Shown here piece by piece: positions 17,467 through 27,070 of a stretch of DNA of 39,171 nt. Within the stretch, counting starts at the first letter, position 1; every line of letters begins with the position of its first letter. The notes under the pieces are model-generated. The model had not been told where the DNA came from. It ran no database searches and worked only from the letters and a program-made list of their open reading frames with translations. A program made the translations under genes and the position numbers. The DNA comes from an uncultured Jannaschia sp. (GTDB lineage Bacteria; Pseudomonadota; Alphaproteobacteria; Rhodobacterales; Rhodobacteraceae), in assembly GCA_937916365.1 (NCBI GenBank), contig CALFSY010000067.1:1-39171 (forward strand), in the 5' to 3' direction.

Positions 17467-18362
17467 GCGATGCTGCTGAACCCAAAGTTTTTGAACACTT
17501 TGACGAAGACACCCCTGTCGCGGGGGGCATCCCCGATGACCAAACCCAACCTGCGCCCGCATTGCCCCCCCAAGGCCGTGAAATCGCCCCTGGACGCACA
17601 GTGGGGTTGCCCAGCAGCATTCAGACCAACCCCCGTGATTTTCAAATTAAAACAGGTGCCCGTAACAAATTGATGGAGGCGGCCATGCCGCTTTTGGGGC
17701 TGGCTGTGCGTATTCGCGGGCTACACGAATTCGATGGGATTGAGGCGCTTCATGCACGTTTGGTGAATGAAATGCAGGGATTTCAACAAGAAATTGAAAT
17801 GGCCGGATATGACGATGCCACAGTGCTTGCGTCACGATATATCATGTGTTCCGCTGTGGACGAAGCTGTGCTTAGCCGCCCCTGGGGTGCCGATAGCAAC
17901 TGGCCCGAAAGACCGCTTTTGTCTGTCTATCATAACGAAACCTGGGGTGGCGAAAAGGTTTTTGCGATTCTTGACCGCGTTATGGATGAATCGCACCGTT
18001 TTGTGGATTTGCTCGAGCTTACCTACTATGTCGTCGCACTTGGGTTTGAAGGCCGTTATCATGTTATGCACAACGGCCAATCGCGGTTGGACGCCCTGTT
18101 AGGGTCGGTGCAAACACTGTTGGAGAAACATCGGGGGCCTGTGCCAGAACGGTTGATGAACCCCGATCCCAACATCTATGAAACCCGCCAACGCATGACA
18201 CGGCAATTCCCCGTCTGGGGCATTTGGGTGATTGCCGGATTGCTTTTGGTTAGTCTGCACCTGATTTTTGATTGGCGCATCAACACAGAAATAGACCGCA
18301 TCGAAAACGAAATCGGCACCAGCCTATCCCTAACCACAGAAACCGAGGAAGGGATAGAATAA
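17463..18362 (+). CDS. tssL: T6SS inner-membrane protein TssL (DotU/IcmH-like, short form)
   Basis: Inner-membrane component that binds TssK and TssM. It has 299 residues from ATG 17463, which overlaps the tssK TGA. A Pro-rich N-terminal leader is followed by the helical cytoplasmic hook domain with YIMCSAVDEAVLSRPWG and ETWGGEKVF, both DotU-family hallmarks. One transmembrane helix near the C-terminus (GIWVIAGLLLVSLHLIFDW, about residues 257-275) is followed by only about 25 residues. There is therefore no C-terminal OmpA-like peptidoglycan-binding domain, unlike extended TssL proteins, and no separate TagL/TagN/TagP anchor is encoded in the locus. Confidence 0.95.
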   Translation: MSDAAEPKVFEHFDEDTPVAGGIPDDQTQPAPALPPQGREIAPGRTVGLPSSIQTNPRDFQIKTGARNKLMEAAMPLLGLAVRIRGLHEFDGIEALHARLVNEMQGFQQEIEMAGYDDATVLASRYIMCSAVDEAVLSRPWGADSNWPERPLLSVYHNETWGGEKVFAILDRVMDESHRFVDLLELTYYVVALGFEGRYHVMHNGQSRLDALLGSVQTLLEKHRGPVPERLMNPDPNIYETRQRMTRQFPVWGIWVIAGLLLVSLHLIFDWRINTEIDRIENEIGTSLSLTTETEEGIE

Positions 18363-21076
18363 TGCTGCGTGTGGCCAAAGAACGGATTTTAGAGCGGTTA
18401 AACGATTATGCCCGCCTGGCCCTGCAAAGCGCAAGCGAGCATTGCATTGAACGTGGGCATTATGAGGTCACAACATCGCACCTTTTGCGTGCGATGTTGA
18501 AACAACCAGGCGGCGATGTGGCCCGCATGGCAATGGCATTGCAAATTGATCCCGATGTGTTGGACCAAAAAATTGCAAAATCGCTTGATGCTGCACGCCA
18601 AGGGGCGGTTGATTTACCGGAATTTTCAACCCTGTTGCTTGAATTGATGCAGGATGCGCTGGTTTTGGCCACCGGTGAATTGAGCGAAGATAAAATTCGC
18701 ACCGGCACCATTTTAACCGCCATGGCGGCTGATCCGGGGAAATATACCCATTTCCATTTTTTCGGCGATCTTGACGCCCTGGACGCACGGGCAATGATCG
18801 CCGGTTTTCACGACCTAACCCGCGGCAGCCTGGAAGGGCCCATCACAGAGAATGCCGGCGCCAAGGGCCAGGCCCAAGGCGAGGCACCCACAGCACAGGC
18901 CGAATCCGCCCTAGCCAAGTTTGGGCGCAACCTAACGGTCGAAGCCGCCGAAGGGCGGATTGATCCGGTATTTTGCCGGGACGCGGAAATCGCGCTGATG
19001 ACAGACGTATTGTCACGGCGGCGTAAAAATAATCCCATTCTTGTTGGGGATCCGGGCGTTGGGAAAACCGCCCTGGCCGAGGGCCTGGCGCTTAAAATCC
19101 TTGATGATGATGTGCCCCCTGCGTTGCGCGGTTGCGAATTGTGGGAACTTGACCTAGGCGCCCTGCAGGCCGGGGCATCGGTCAAAGGTGAATTTGAACG
19201 CCGCCTGCGCGATGTATTGAAAGACGCTACCGCAGGCGATGTAAAACGAATTTTATTCATTGATGAGGCGCATGTCCTGATCGGTGGCGGGGGGCAACAG
19301 GGCGGTTCTGACGCGGCAAATTTGCTTAAACCTGCACTTGCCCGTGGCGAATTGCGGGCCATCGCCGCAACCACCTGGTCGGAATACAAAAAGTATTTTG
19401 AAAAAGACGCCGCATTGGCGCGGCGGTTTCAGCTCATTTCGCTCGATGAACCTTCGGTCGAAGATTGCGTTACGATCCTGCGTGGATTGCGGTCACGCTA
19501 CGAAGAAACGCATGGCGTTTATGTGTCAGACACCGCGCTGCACGCAGCGGCCAGTTTATCGGCACGGTACCTAACGGGGCGGCAATTACCGGACAAGGCG
19601 CTTGACGTTTTGGATACAGCATCGGTGCGGGTGGCCGCGGCCCAAAATATGCAACCGCGCGCGCTCGATACGTTAAATCGCCGGATTCTGATGTTAGACC
19701 AAGAAATTACCGATCGCAGGCGCGACGCCGCAATGCGGGCCAGCGGATTTGTCGCCGATGTATCACCGTTAGAGGACCGGTTGGCCCAAGCCCGCGCAGA
19801 CAGAAACGATCTACAGCACAGGTGGGAGGCAGAAAAAAGCCGCGTGGCGGCGGTGTTGGCGCTGCGATCTGAAATCAGTGCGGATGAAACCCGAGCCAGC
19901 GCTTTACAAGCAGACCTTGATACAAAACTCGCCGAATTGCGCAACGATCGCGTGAATGGCGTGGCGCTTGTCCCATTTGAAGTGGACGAAGATGTGGTGG
20001 CCGCCGTCATTTCGGAATGGACGGATATTCCCGTGGCCGCCATGTCCGAGGATGATGCCGCGCGGATGCTGCGGCTGGGCGATGCTTTGCGTGCGGTTAT
20101 CAAGGGCCAAGATGACGCGATCGGCATTATCCACGATCGCCTGAAAACGGCGCGGCTGGACATGGTGCGCGAAACCACGCCGCGGGGTGTTTTTATGTTG
20201 GTCGGCCCGTCGGGAACCGGCAAAACGGAAACGGCCGAACAGGTTGCCCGCCATCTATTTGGTGGACCACAGTTTTTTACAGTCGTCAATATGTCTGAGT
20301 TTCAGGAAAAACACACCCTGTCACGGCTGATCGGGTCACCCCCCGGTTATGTCGGATATGGCGAAGGGGGCGTTTTAACCGAAGCCATCCGTAAAAAACC
20401 GTATTCTGTCGTTTTATTGGATGAGGTGGAAAAAGCCCACGCCGATATTATGAACCTGTTTTTACAGGCCTTTGACAAAGGCGTTATCAACGACGGCGAA
20501 GGCCGCGTGATTGATTGCCGCAACGTGATCTTTTTCCTGACCTCCAATCAAGGGGCCGAAGCGTTAACACAAAACCCCGAAACGGTAGCCAACGCTGGCC
20601 AAGAAGCCTTGGTCAAGGCGTTGCGGCCACATTTGATGCAACATTTCAGCCCGGCCATGCTCGCGCGGATGCGGGTGTTGTGTTATCGCCCGCTTACCCC
20701 CGAAACACTAAACGAAATCATCGGCCTTAAATTGAAGGCCACCGCAGATCGGTTGGCCCAAAATCGCGATTTAGGGTTGGAATGGGATGATGATTTGGTG
20801 GCCACAATCGCCGATCTGGCGGCACATTCCGAAAACGGCGCACGGTCTGTGGAACAAGTCATTGATCGTTTCATTCTACCAGGCATTGCCGAGGAAACCT
20901 TAACACGCATTTCAAATGAAGAACCCCTTGAAAACGTAGTGGTTTCAGCGGCGCACGGTGGTTTCGCACTGACGTTTTTACCCACCCTTTCCAATGTCAA
21001 TGACACATTGGACGCACAACAAAATGCCGCCACCCAAAAAAATCCCGTCAGCGATGATAAGATCGCGGTGTTTTGA
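18362..21076 (+). CDS. tssH: T6SS sheath-disassembly AAA+ ATPase TssH (ClpV)
   Basis: Hexameric Clp-type ATPase that extracts contracted TssB/TssC sheath for reuse. It has 904 residues from the ATG at 18362, which shares one base with the tssL stop. The N-terminal domain (about 1-150) includes TTSHLLRAML. The first AAA+ module has Walker A GDPGVGKT (229-236) and Walker B ILFIDEAH. A coiled-coil middle domain follows (about 430-540). The second module has Walker A GPSGTGKT (615-622) and Walker B VVLLDEVEKAH, with GSPPGYVGYGEGG pore-loop context. Both ATPase sites appear intact. The ClpV assignment over ClpB rests on the T6SS context, since N-terminal divergence was only judged by eye. Confidence 0.96.
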   Translation: MLRVAKERILERLNDYARLALQSASEHCIERGHYEVTTSHLLRAMLKQPGGDVARMAMALQIDPDVLDQKIAKSLDAARQGAVDLPEFSTLLLELMQDALVLATGELSEDKIRTGTILTAMAADPGKYTHFHFFGDLDALDARAMIAGFHDLTRGSLEGPITENAGAKGQAQGEAPTAQAESALAKFGRNLTVEAAEGRIDPVFCRDAEIALMTDVLSRRRKNNPILVGDPGVGKTALAEGLALKILDDDVPPALRGCELWELDLGALQAGASVKGEFERRLRDVLKDATAGDVKRILFIDEAHVLIGGGGQQGGSDAANLLKPALARGELRAIAATTWSEYKKYFEKDAALARRFQLISLDEPSVEDCVTILRGLRSRYEETHGVYVSDTALHAAASLSARYLTGRQLPDKALDVLDTASVRVAAAQNMQPRALDTLNRRILMLDQEITDRRRDAAMRASGFVADVSPLEDRLAQARADRNDLQHRWEAEKSRVAAVLALRSEISADETRASALQADLDTKLAELRNDRVNGVALVPFEVDEDVVAAVISEWTDIPVAAMSEDDAARMLRLGDALRAVIKGQDDAIGIIHDRLKTARLDMVRETTPRGVFMLVGPSGTGKTETAEQVARHLFGGPQFFTVVNMSEFQEKHTLSRLIGSPPGYVGYGEGGVLTEAIRKKPYSVVLLDEVEKAHADIMNLFLQAFDKGVINDGEGRVIDCRNVIFFLTSNQGAEALTQNPETVANAGQEALVKALRPHLMQHFSPAMLARMRVLCYRPLTPETLNEIIGLKLKATADRLAQNRDLGLEWDDDLVATIADLAAHSENGARSVEQVIDRFILPGIAEETLTRISNEEPLENVVVSAAHGGFALTFLPTLSNVNDTLDAQQNAATQKNPVSDDKIAVF

Positions 21077-21081
21077 AAACC

Positions 21082-22629
21082 ATGCTGGATAACACGATCA
21101 TAAGGGATGGTTTCCTGGGGCTTGGGCAATTAATCGCCCGGGCCGATGGGGGCGGATATGGGCAGGCCGCAGCGGAATTTTTGGCCACAGTCCTTGATGC
21201 CTCACGGGTTCAATACTGGGAGTTATCGGCCCAAGGGGATGCTTTCGTTTTGCGCGGCGATGCAAAGGCGGGCGATAGTTTGAACGCCGCACCCCAGATG
21301 CGCATAGACATATGCCCCACATCATTGGCACGGTGTCCGTTCAACCTAATTGCCCTAACCGGCAAACCCCTGCACGCGACAACCGCCACAGCCTTTGATT
21401 TATCGCGGGTGCGTCAGGCATTGGGCACACTTGATATGCCCATATCATTTCTGCCGCTGCGCCTTAAATCCAAAGGTTTGTTCGGATGCACTGTCGCAGT
21501 GGGCACGCCGCACGATTTAATCCCATTATCCGCCGATCTGCGCGTGGCATTAAAATCCATTGTTCTGCTTGGCACACGCAACCGCCATATTACCAATACC
21601 GAGGCCACGCTAAAGGATATGGCCGCCGCCCTGAAACGCGCAGATACGGTGCATCTAAAACGCAAAAGTGTTGAGGCACACGCGCTTGAAGAAATGTTGC
21701 CTGGGCGATCACCTGCGATGCGCGCCTTGCGTTTGAAAATCACGCACGTTGCCAAAGCCCCCCGCCCCGCGATTGTCATCACCCCCGAAGGTGAATCCGC
21801 CGAACCTGCGGCGCGCGCGCTTCATCATCAATGGGCAGGGGGCAACACGCCTTTTATTGCGCACCACGCCGGCACACTCATCGGCGAATTTTTGGCACTC
21901 GAACTGTTCGGCCACAAACGTGGCATCGTTCCAGGGGTGGCCGGTGCACGGCGTGGCGCATTGCGTGAGGCCACCCATGGAACGCTGCTTATTGAACGGG
22001 TGGATGTTTTACAACCAACCGATTTGGAACAGCTGATTAGGATGGTTCAATCCGGCACGTTTCGCCCCCTTGGCAGCACGCGCGATCATACAGTTGCAAC
22101 AAATATTGTATTAGGGATACCACAAAACAGTCTTGCCACTGCAGAACCTTCCAGCCCATTACAAAATCTTTATTTCCAATTAAAATCAGGCGCATTGGTG
22201 ATACCAAATCTTAGGCAAAACCCCGAAGATGCCCAAGACATTCTGGCCGTCGAATTGCGCCGCCACGGATTTGACGCATCAACCATTAAACAATGCCTTG
22301 CTGATAAATCATTGGTGTCACGCCTGACTTTAATCGCGCGCGACCATGGCCGCGACACCATGGCAGCCCTGATCGGAGCGGCGATTCAGGAGGCTGCCGC
22401 CGAAGGTGAGCGCCCCAATGCCCACCATATCGCCGCCGCCGAACGATTGCCCCAGGCGTCAACATCCACCGACAACGATAAACCATTGACCGAACGTGTG
22501 GCACGGTTCGAGGCCGGCCTCATTGCCGAGGCGTTAGCCGCATCCGGCGGGAACCGTGCCGACGCGGCGCACAAATTGTCAATTCCCAAACGCACACTGG
22601 CCGATAAATGCAAAAGGTATGGATTATGA
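21082..22629 (+). CDS. Degenerate VasH-like (NtrC-family) regulator, ATPase motifs lost
   Basis: It occupies the position of vasH, the sigma-54 activator of V. cholerae T6SS, between clpV and vasI. From ATG 21082 it has 515 residues; an in-frame TTG at 21073 overlaps the tssH stop. The order is an N-terminal GAF-like sensor region, a recognisable AAA+ region (ELFGHKRG, HGTLLIERV, FRPLGS), and an intact Fis-type helix-turn-helix (EALAASGGNRADAAHKLSIPKRTL). Key activities look lost. The Walker A position reads TPEGESAEP instead of GESGTGKE. The GAFTGA sigma-54 loop is GIVPGV. The Walker B Asp-Glu is Glu-Arg. It can probably still bind DNA but should not hydrolyse ATP or remodel sigma-54 holoenzyme. 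It overlaps tagO by ATGA. Confidence 0.85.
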   Translation: MLDNTIIRDGFLGLGQLIARADGGGYGQAAAEFLATVLDASRVQYWELSAQGDAFVLRGDAKAGDSLNAAPQMRIDICPTSLARCPFNLIALTGKPLHATTATAFDLSRVRQALGTLDMPISFLPLRLKSKGLFGCTVAVGTPHDLIPLSADLRVALKSIVLLGTRNRHITNTEATLKDMAAALKRADTVHLKRKSVEAHALEEMLPGRSPAMRALRLKITHVAKAPRPAIVITPEGESAEPAARALHHQWAGGNTPFIAHHAGTLIGEFLALELFGHKRGIVPGVAGARRGALREATHGTLLIERVDVLQPTDLEQLIRMVQSGTFRPLGSTRDHTVATNIVLGIPQNSLATAEPSSPLQNLYFQLKSGALVIPNLRQNPEDAQDILAVELRRHGFDASTIKQCLADKSLVSRLTLIARDHGRDTMAALIGAAIQEAAAEGERPNAHHIAAAERLPQASTSTDNDKPLTERVARFEAGLIAEALAASGGNRADAAHKLSIPKRTLADKCKRYGL

Positions 22630-23441
22630 AAAACCTTGCATCCTTGTTTATCATAATAGTCGCAAGTTTTACCCAACCTGCGGCCGCGCAAAATGTGGTA
22701 CTACAAACCGAAACACTCAACACATGCTTGAACGAAGATGATCGGGTGGACCGATTGTCGTGTTACGACAGTCTGTTTGAACGCCCAGCCGATCCCGCGC
22801 CATTGTTGACATCACCGATCCCTGTCGCAAACCCTAATGGATTTCGCCCCCCACGTGCCCGCGAATTGGAGGCGTTGTTACAATCATCTGCAATCACGGA
22901 TGAAGGCGTTGCTGTGACCGTGCTGTCAACGGCCACGGGGGAACGGATGTTTACCGATCCCAACACATTTATGACCGATATTACCGCCCGCCAAACCCAA
23001 TCGGACAGCGAAACCTTTCGGCGCGGCCACGATGTTTATTTGGCCATTCCTACATTACCGAATGCGGGCGAACAGGGTGCACTTATCATCAGTTGCGAAA
23101 ACAATATCACGCACATGCGCACACTATGGCAGACGCAGCACAACAACAACGTTGTGCGCACGCGGGTTTTATTTGGCGAAACATTCACCGATGCGGAACG
23201 CAGGCTTGAAATCCGTATGCGCGTGCGCGCGGGGGGATATGTGTTATTGGCACCGCGCGGGTTGGAAAGCATTCGCGTTCTAAGCCGTGCAACAGCAGGT
23301 CAGCGGCTGCAAATTACCACCGGCGAAACAGCCGACGATCTGCGTAGTCTATTTTTTGATGTGGAGCCGCTCCGCGCGGCGTTGCCGCTGGTGGCGCGGC
23401 ATTGTTCTTGGTCGGTGCAAACCTTTCGGCGGGAGTTTTGA
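22626..23441 (+). CDS. tagO: T6SS-associated periplasmic protein TagO/VasI-like
   Basis: Exported accessory protein of the VasI (VCA0118) family, of poorly known role; some members appear linked to the membrane complex. It has 271 residues. A signal peptide (MKNLASLFIIIVASFTQPAAA, cleaved after about residue 21) is followed by the family signature CLNEDDRVDRLSCYDSLF, containing the R-L-x-C-Y-D motif. A beta-rich C-terminal part ends with a Cys in ARHCSW. The ATG overlaps the previous TGA. The gene ends three bases before tssM. The assignment is based on the motif and on its position between vasH and tssM. Confidence 0.85.
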   Translation: MKNLASLFIIIVASFTQPAAAQNVVLQTETLNTCLNEDDRVDRLSCYDSLFERPADPAPLLTSPIPVANPNGFRPPRARELEALLQSSAITDEGVAVTVLSTATGERMFTDPNTFMTDITARQTQSDSETFRRGHDVYLAIPTLPNAGEQGALIISCENNITHMRTLWQTQHNNNVVRTRVLFGETFTDAERRLEIRMRVRAGGYVLLAPRGLESIRVLSRATAGQRLQITTGETADDLRSLFFDVEPLRAALPLVARHCSWSVQTFRREF

Positions 23442-23443
23442 TA

Positions 23444-26400
23444 ATGGGTATCTTAAAAAGAATCTTCAAATTTCTGGGTAAGGTGTTCAGCCCCCTGGTG
23501 GTTATCGGCCTGATTATGTTAATCGCCGCAGTGTTGATTTGGGTCTGGGGGCAAAGACTGTCCTTTAGGGGTATATCCCCTTTTGGCAACGAAGATGTGC
23601 GCGTTTTAGTGGCACTGGCGTTGCTAATCATTGGATCAATTTTATTGTTGATCGCGATCATTCGGGCCATCTTTGCATGGGTTGCGGCCCGCCGTGCAGA
23701 ACGGGAAAAACCCGTTCGTGAACCAACCGAAGAAGAATTGGAAATTGCAGCACTTGATCGGGCCTTTGATAAGGCAACCGATGTTATTTCTCGCCGGTGG
23801 ACCGGGGCGGGGCGGGGTATTTATGGCCTGCCTTGGTATTTGGTCATCGGTCCATCGCAAAGCGGCAAAAGCAGCCTGATTGAACATTCCGATTTGCGAT
23901 TTCCCATCGACCACGAAATTACCGCACAGCTACAAACACTTGGCCCATCGAAAGCGGTTGACATGCTCGATTGGCGCGTGGCGGGCAACGAGGCCGTGAT
24001 GTTAGACACGCGCGGCATTTATTTTGATCGCGAACGCAGCGAAGACCCCGTGCGCAATGCGTTGTGGAATCGTCTGTTACATAACATTCGCAAAAAACGC
24101 CCACGTCGCCCGATCAATGGTGTGATTGTGGTTGTTGATTTTCTGGAATTTTCCAGCATGACGCACATGGAACGCGAAGAATTATCTGCGGCCCTAAGGC
24201 GCGACATCGGTATGTTGATAGAAGCCTTGGGCACACGCATGACGATCCATGTCTTATTTGCGAAATTAGATTTAGCAGGTGGGTTCCCGGATTATTTCGA
24301 AGCGATCTCTGGATCTGAACGCGAGGCCTTGTTCGGATTTCATTTCACTTACGAAGGGCGGCACACCGCCGATTGGCGCGATCAGTTTGCACAGCAATAT
24401 ACCCAATTCACCGAAAATCTGGCGCTACAGCTCAAACGCCGCGTTTATACGCTAAAAAATACCACCAGCCGACAAGAGGCATTTTCGCTTTATCGCACTT
24501 TTCTAGGGCTTGAAGAACCGCTAAAGGCATTTTTGAACGATACGTTAAGCGCAGACCGGTTTACAACACCGCCGTTGGTGCGTGGGGTTTATTTTGCCTC
24601 TTCCAGACAGGAAAACGTGCCGCGCAACGTCTTTTTAGAGCGGGTGGGTGCGCGCTATGCCCTAACGCCGCCGCTGTATGGCACCAGTCAGGCGGCCTCT
24701 TACCCTTATTTTTCCATTAACATTTTGAAAAAGGCGGTTTTCCCTGAAGCAGGTCTTGCCGGCAACAATATCAAACAGGAACGCCGGTATCGTAACCGCG
24801 CGGTGTGGGCCGCTGTCGTCGGTGCCGTGGTGTTTATCGCCGGGGGCGCATACTGGATGGATCGTTATGGGTATAATCTAGGGCGCGCGAACGACGTTTT
24901 GGCCCTAACCTCTACCTTCACCGATCCTGTTGAGGATGGGGCCACTGTGGATGCCACCGGCGCAACCCTTCTGGAACCACTAGATACCATTCGCGCCGCA
25001 ACCTTCACCTTTGGTGAATACCGCGATGTGGGTGCGGTGGCCGCTCAAGTATCCTTATATCAGGGCGACCGGATCGGCCCCATTGTCGATACCGCCTATC
25101 GCAGTGTTTTGAACACACGCTTTGGGCCGTTATTGACCGAAGGGATTGAACGCGAACTGCGAAATGTCTGCCCCAAAGGCAGCGATCGCGAATTAGAATT
25201 GTTGCGCATATATCGTATGATGGGCGAACTAGACGGGCGGGATACGGCCGTTGTGGATGGGTATTTCGCGGTGCTGTGGCAACGCAACTTTGAAGCGAAC
25301 GCCGACACGCAGAACCGATTGCAAAGCCATTTGGATCATATGTTATCCTCAGATCCCGTTGCCTATGACATCGACGATCTTTTGGTATCGCAAGCGCAAG
25401 GAAACCTTGGCGGCGTTGCCCCGTTTCAAAGGGTGTATTCAACGTTGCGCGCCTTGGGGCAACAACAACTGCCCGATGGAATCGAATTTCGCACCTCTGC
25501 TGGAACGGCGTTTGACATCGTTTACGAACCTGATCCGGAAATTGCGCGGCAATCGGCGGCAATCGCGGCCCGCAACACCGATGCGAACGATCCATGCGGC
25601 ATCCAAACCGATACCGTGGCCGAACGCGAGGTGTTTGAGGTGCCGCGCATCTTCACACGGCAGGAATATTTCGATTTCTTCATCCCCCAAAATCAAAGCA
25701 TTTCCCGCGTGGCAGCCGATGATTTGTGGGTTTTAGGACAATTCGATGAAACCGAATACAGCGAAGAAGATTATGCACAAATCCAGGAAAATTTGCGCGA
25801 AATCTATGTCGATGATTATATCCGGACCTGGCGCACCGCGTTGAATGAAATGCGCGTGCGCCCGTTTGACGACATACGTGATGCAGTATCATCACTGCGC
25901 GCATTAAGCGGGCCGAACAACCCAATACGGCGGGTGGCAGAATTGGTGCGCGATCACACCATCATTTACGATCAAGAAACGGTTGAGGTCGATGAAAATG
26001 GCGCCACAATAACTGATCTGGACTTTGATCCAGACCGTGCCGCAGCCTTGCGTATCAATGGGTCATTTGTCGAAATCCACCGAATGCTTGACGACAGCAC
26101 CGAAGGCGGTGCAACCAACATTGATGAAATTCAAGAGGCGTTGATCGCACTAGACAGTTACGTGCGTGGCATTGCCGATGCCCCGCGCCCCAACGCCCGG
26201 GCGTTGGAATTGGCCATTCAACGCGCGCAATTACAGGGCGAAGATCCGATTTTCCGTCTACAACGGATCGCCGAACGCGCCCCCGCGCCATTCAACGATC
26301 ATTTAGAAAGCATCGCCAACGAAAGCTGGCGCGTCATCATGTCCGCCGCGACCGAGGAAATCAATCGCCTATGGCACGAAGACACGTATGGCGAATACCT

Positions 26401-27070
26401 GCGTCTGATTGCAGGGAAATACCCGTTTGACCGGGCCTCGGAAACCGATTTACCGTTGGATGATTTTATCCTATTTTTCGCCCCCGGTGGGATTTTAGAC
26501 ACGTTTTACAACGAACAGTTGTTGACATTTGTTGATGAACGCACCGGTGAAGCGCGCGTGATAGATGGCCAAACCTTAGATGTTGACCCAACATTTACCC
26601 GCCAACTGCGATCAGCCATCGAAATCACACGCACATTGTTTGATGCAAATGGCGAGGTTTACGTGGAATTCACAGTGGCACCGGTGTCACTAAACAACAA
26701 CCTATCCCGCGCGGTTCTCAACTTTGAAGGGCAGCTGATCAATTCCAGCCACGGCGCATCGCAACCCATCACAGTTGCCTGGCCCAATATCTTAAGCGGA
26801 CCCGTGTCATCGCGCGTGGATTTATCGGCGCTGTCTCGCCAAGGGCGTAGCGTCGGCCTGCAATGGGATGGGCCATGGTCATGGTTACGGCTTTATGATG
26901 CGGCAGGACGCAGCAATTTGACCAACAATTCCGTCGATATTACCTTTGCCAACGCCAATGGGCAGGCGGCAACGTTCCGCATTCGTGCGGAATCCAGCGT
27001 GAACCTGTTTTTCAACAGTCCTCTAACAGGCTTTGAACTGCCCGCATATGTGCGGAGCCCGGCCGGATGA
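23444..27070 (+). CDS. tssM: T6SS inner-membrane protein TssM (VasK/IcmF)
   Basis: Large inner-membrane protein that spans the periplasm and joins TssL to TssJ. It has 1208 residues. Two N-terminal transmembrane helices (about 15-35 and 53-80) are followed by a cytoplasmic NTPase-like domain with Walker A GPSQSGKS (136-143) and LDTRGIYF at the switch region. A third membrane helix lies at about 451-470, after which comes the long periplasmic domain. The C-terminal part contains the beta-rich TssJ-binding region, including LQWDGPWSWLRLYDAAG. The start ATG 23444 has GGCGGGAG upstream and comes three bases after the tagO stop. The intact P-loop suggests an NTP-binding TssM, which is not universal in the family. 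It overlaps the next gene by ATGA. Confidence 0.96.
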   Translation: MGILKRIFKFLGKVFSPLVVIGLIMLIAAVLIWVWGQRLSFRGISPFGNEDVRVLVALALLIIGSILLLIAIIRAIFAWVAARRAEREKPVREPTEEELEIAALDRAFDKATDVISRRWTGAGRGIYGLPWYLVIGPSQSGKSSLIEHSDLRFPIDHEITAQLQTLGPSKAVDMLDWRVAGNEAVMLDTRGIYFDRERSEDPVRNALWNRLLHNIRKKRPRRPINGVIVVVDFLEFSSMTHMEREELSAALRRDIGMLIEALGTRMTIHVLFAKLDLAGGFPDYFEAISGSEREALFGFHFTYEGRHTADWRDQFAQQYTQFTENLALQLKRRVYTLKNTTSRQEAFSLYRTFLGLEEPLKAFLNDTLSADRFTTPPLVRGVYFASSRQENVPRNVFLERVGARYALTPPLYGTSQAASYPYFSINILKKAVFPEAGLAGNNIKQERRYRNRAVWAAVVGAVVFIAGGAYWMDRYGYNLGRANDVLALTSTFTDPVEDGATVDATGATLLEPLDTIRAATFTFGEYRDVGAVAAQVSLYQGDRIGPIVDTAYRSVLNTRFGPLLTEGIERELRNVCPKGSDRELELLRIYRMMGELDGRDTAVVDGYFAVLWQRNFEANADTQNRLQSHLDHMLSSDPVAYDIDDLLVSQAQGNLGGVAPFQRVYSTLRALGQQQLPDGIEFRTSAGTAFDIVYEPDPEIARQSAAIAARNTDANDPCGIQTDTVAEREVFEVPRIFTRQEYFDFFIPQNQSISRVAADDLWVLGQFDETEYSEEDYAQIQENLREIYVDDYIRTWRTALNEMRVRPFDDIRDAVSSLRALSGPNNPIRRVAELVRDHTIIYDQETVEVDENGATITDLDFDPDRAAALRINGSFVEIHRMLDDSTEGGATNIDEIQEALIALDSYVRGIADAPRPNARALELAIQRAQLQGEDPIFRLQRIAERAPAPFNDHLESIANESWRVIMSAATEEINRLWHEDTYGEYLRLIAGKYPFDRASETDLPLDDFILFFAPGGILDTFYNEQLLTFVDERTGEARVIDGQTLDVDPTFTRQLRSAIEITRTLFDANGEVYVEFTVAPVSLNNNLSRAVLNFEGQLINSSHGASQPITVAWPNILSGPVSSRVDLSALSRQGRSVGLQWDGPWSWLRLYDAAGRSNLTNNSVDITFANANGQAATFRIRAESSVNLFFNSPLTGFELPAYVRSPAG

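Noticed and set aside
19519..20289. 256-codon open frame on the minus strand opposite tssH
   Set aside because: It lies wholly antisense to the strongly conserved AAA+ domains of tssH; the Ser/Arg/Ala-rich translation is typical of a frame mirroring a GC-rich gene, and no ribosome site or family motif was seen.
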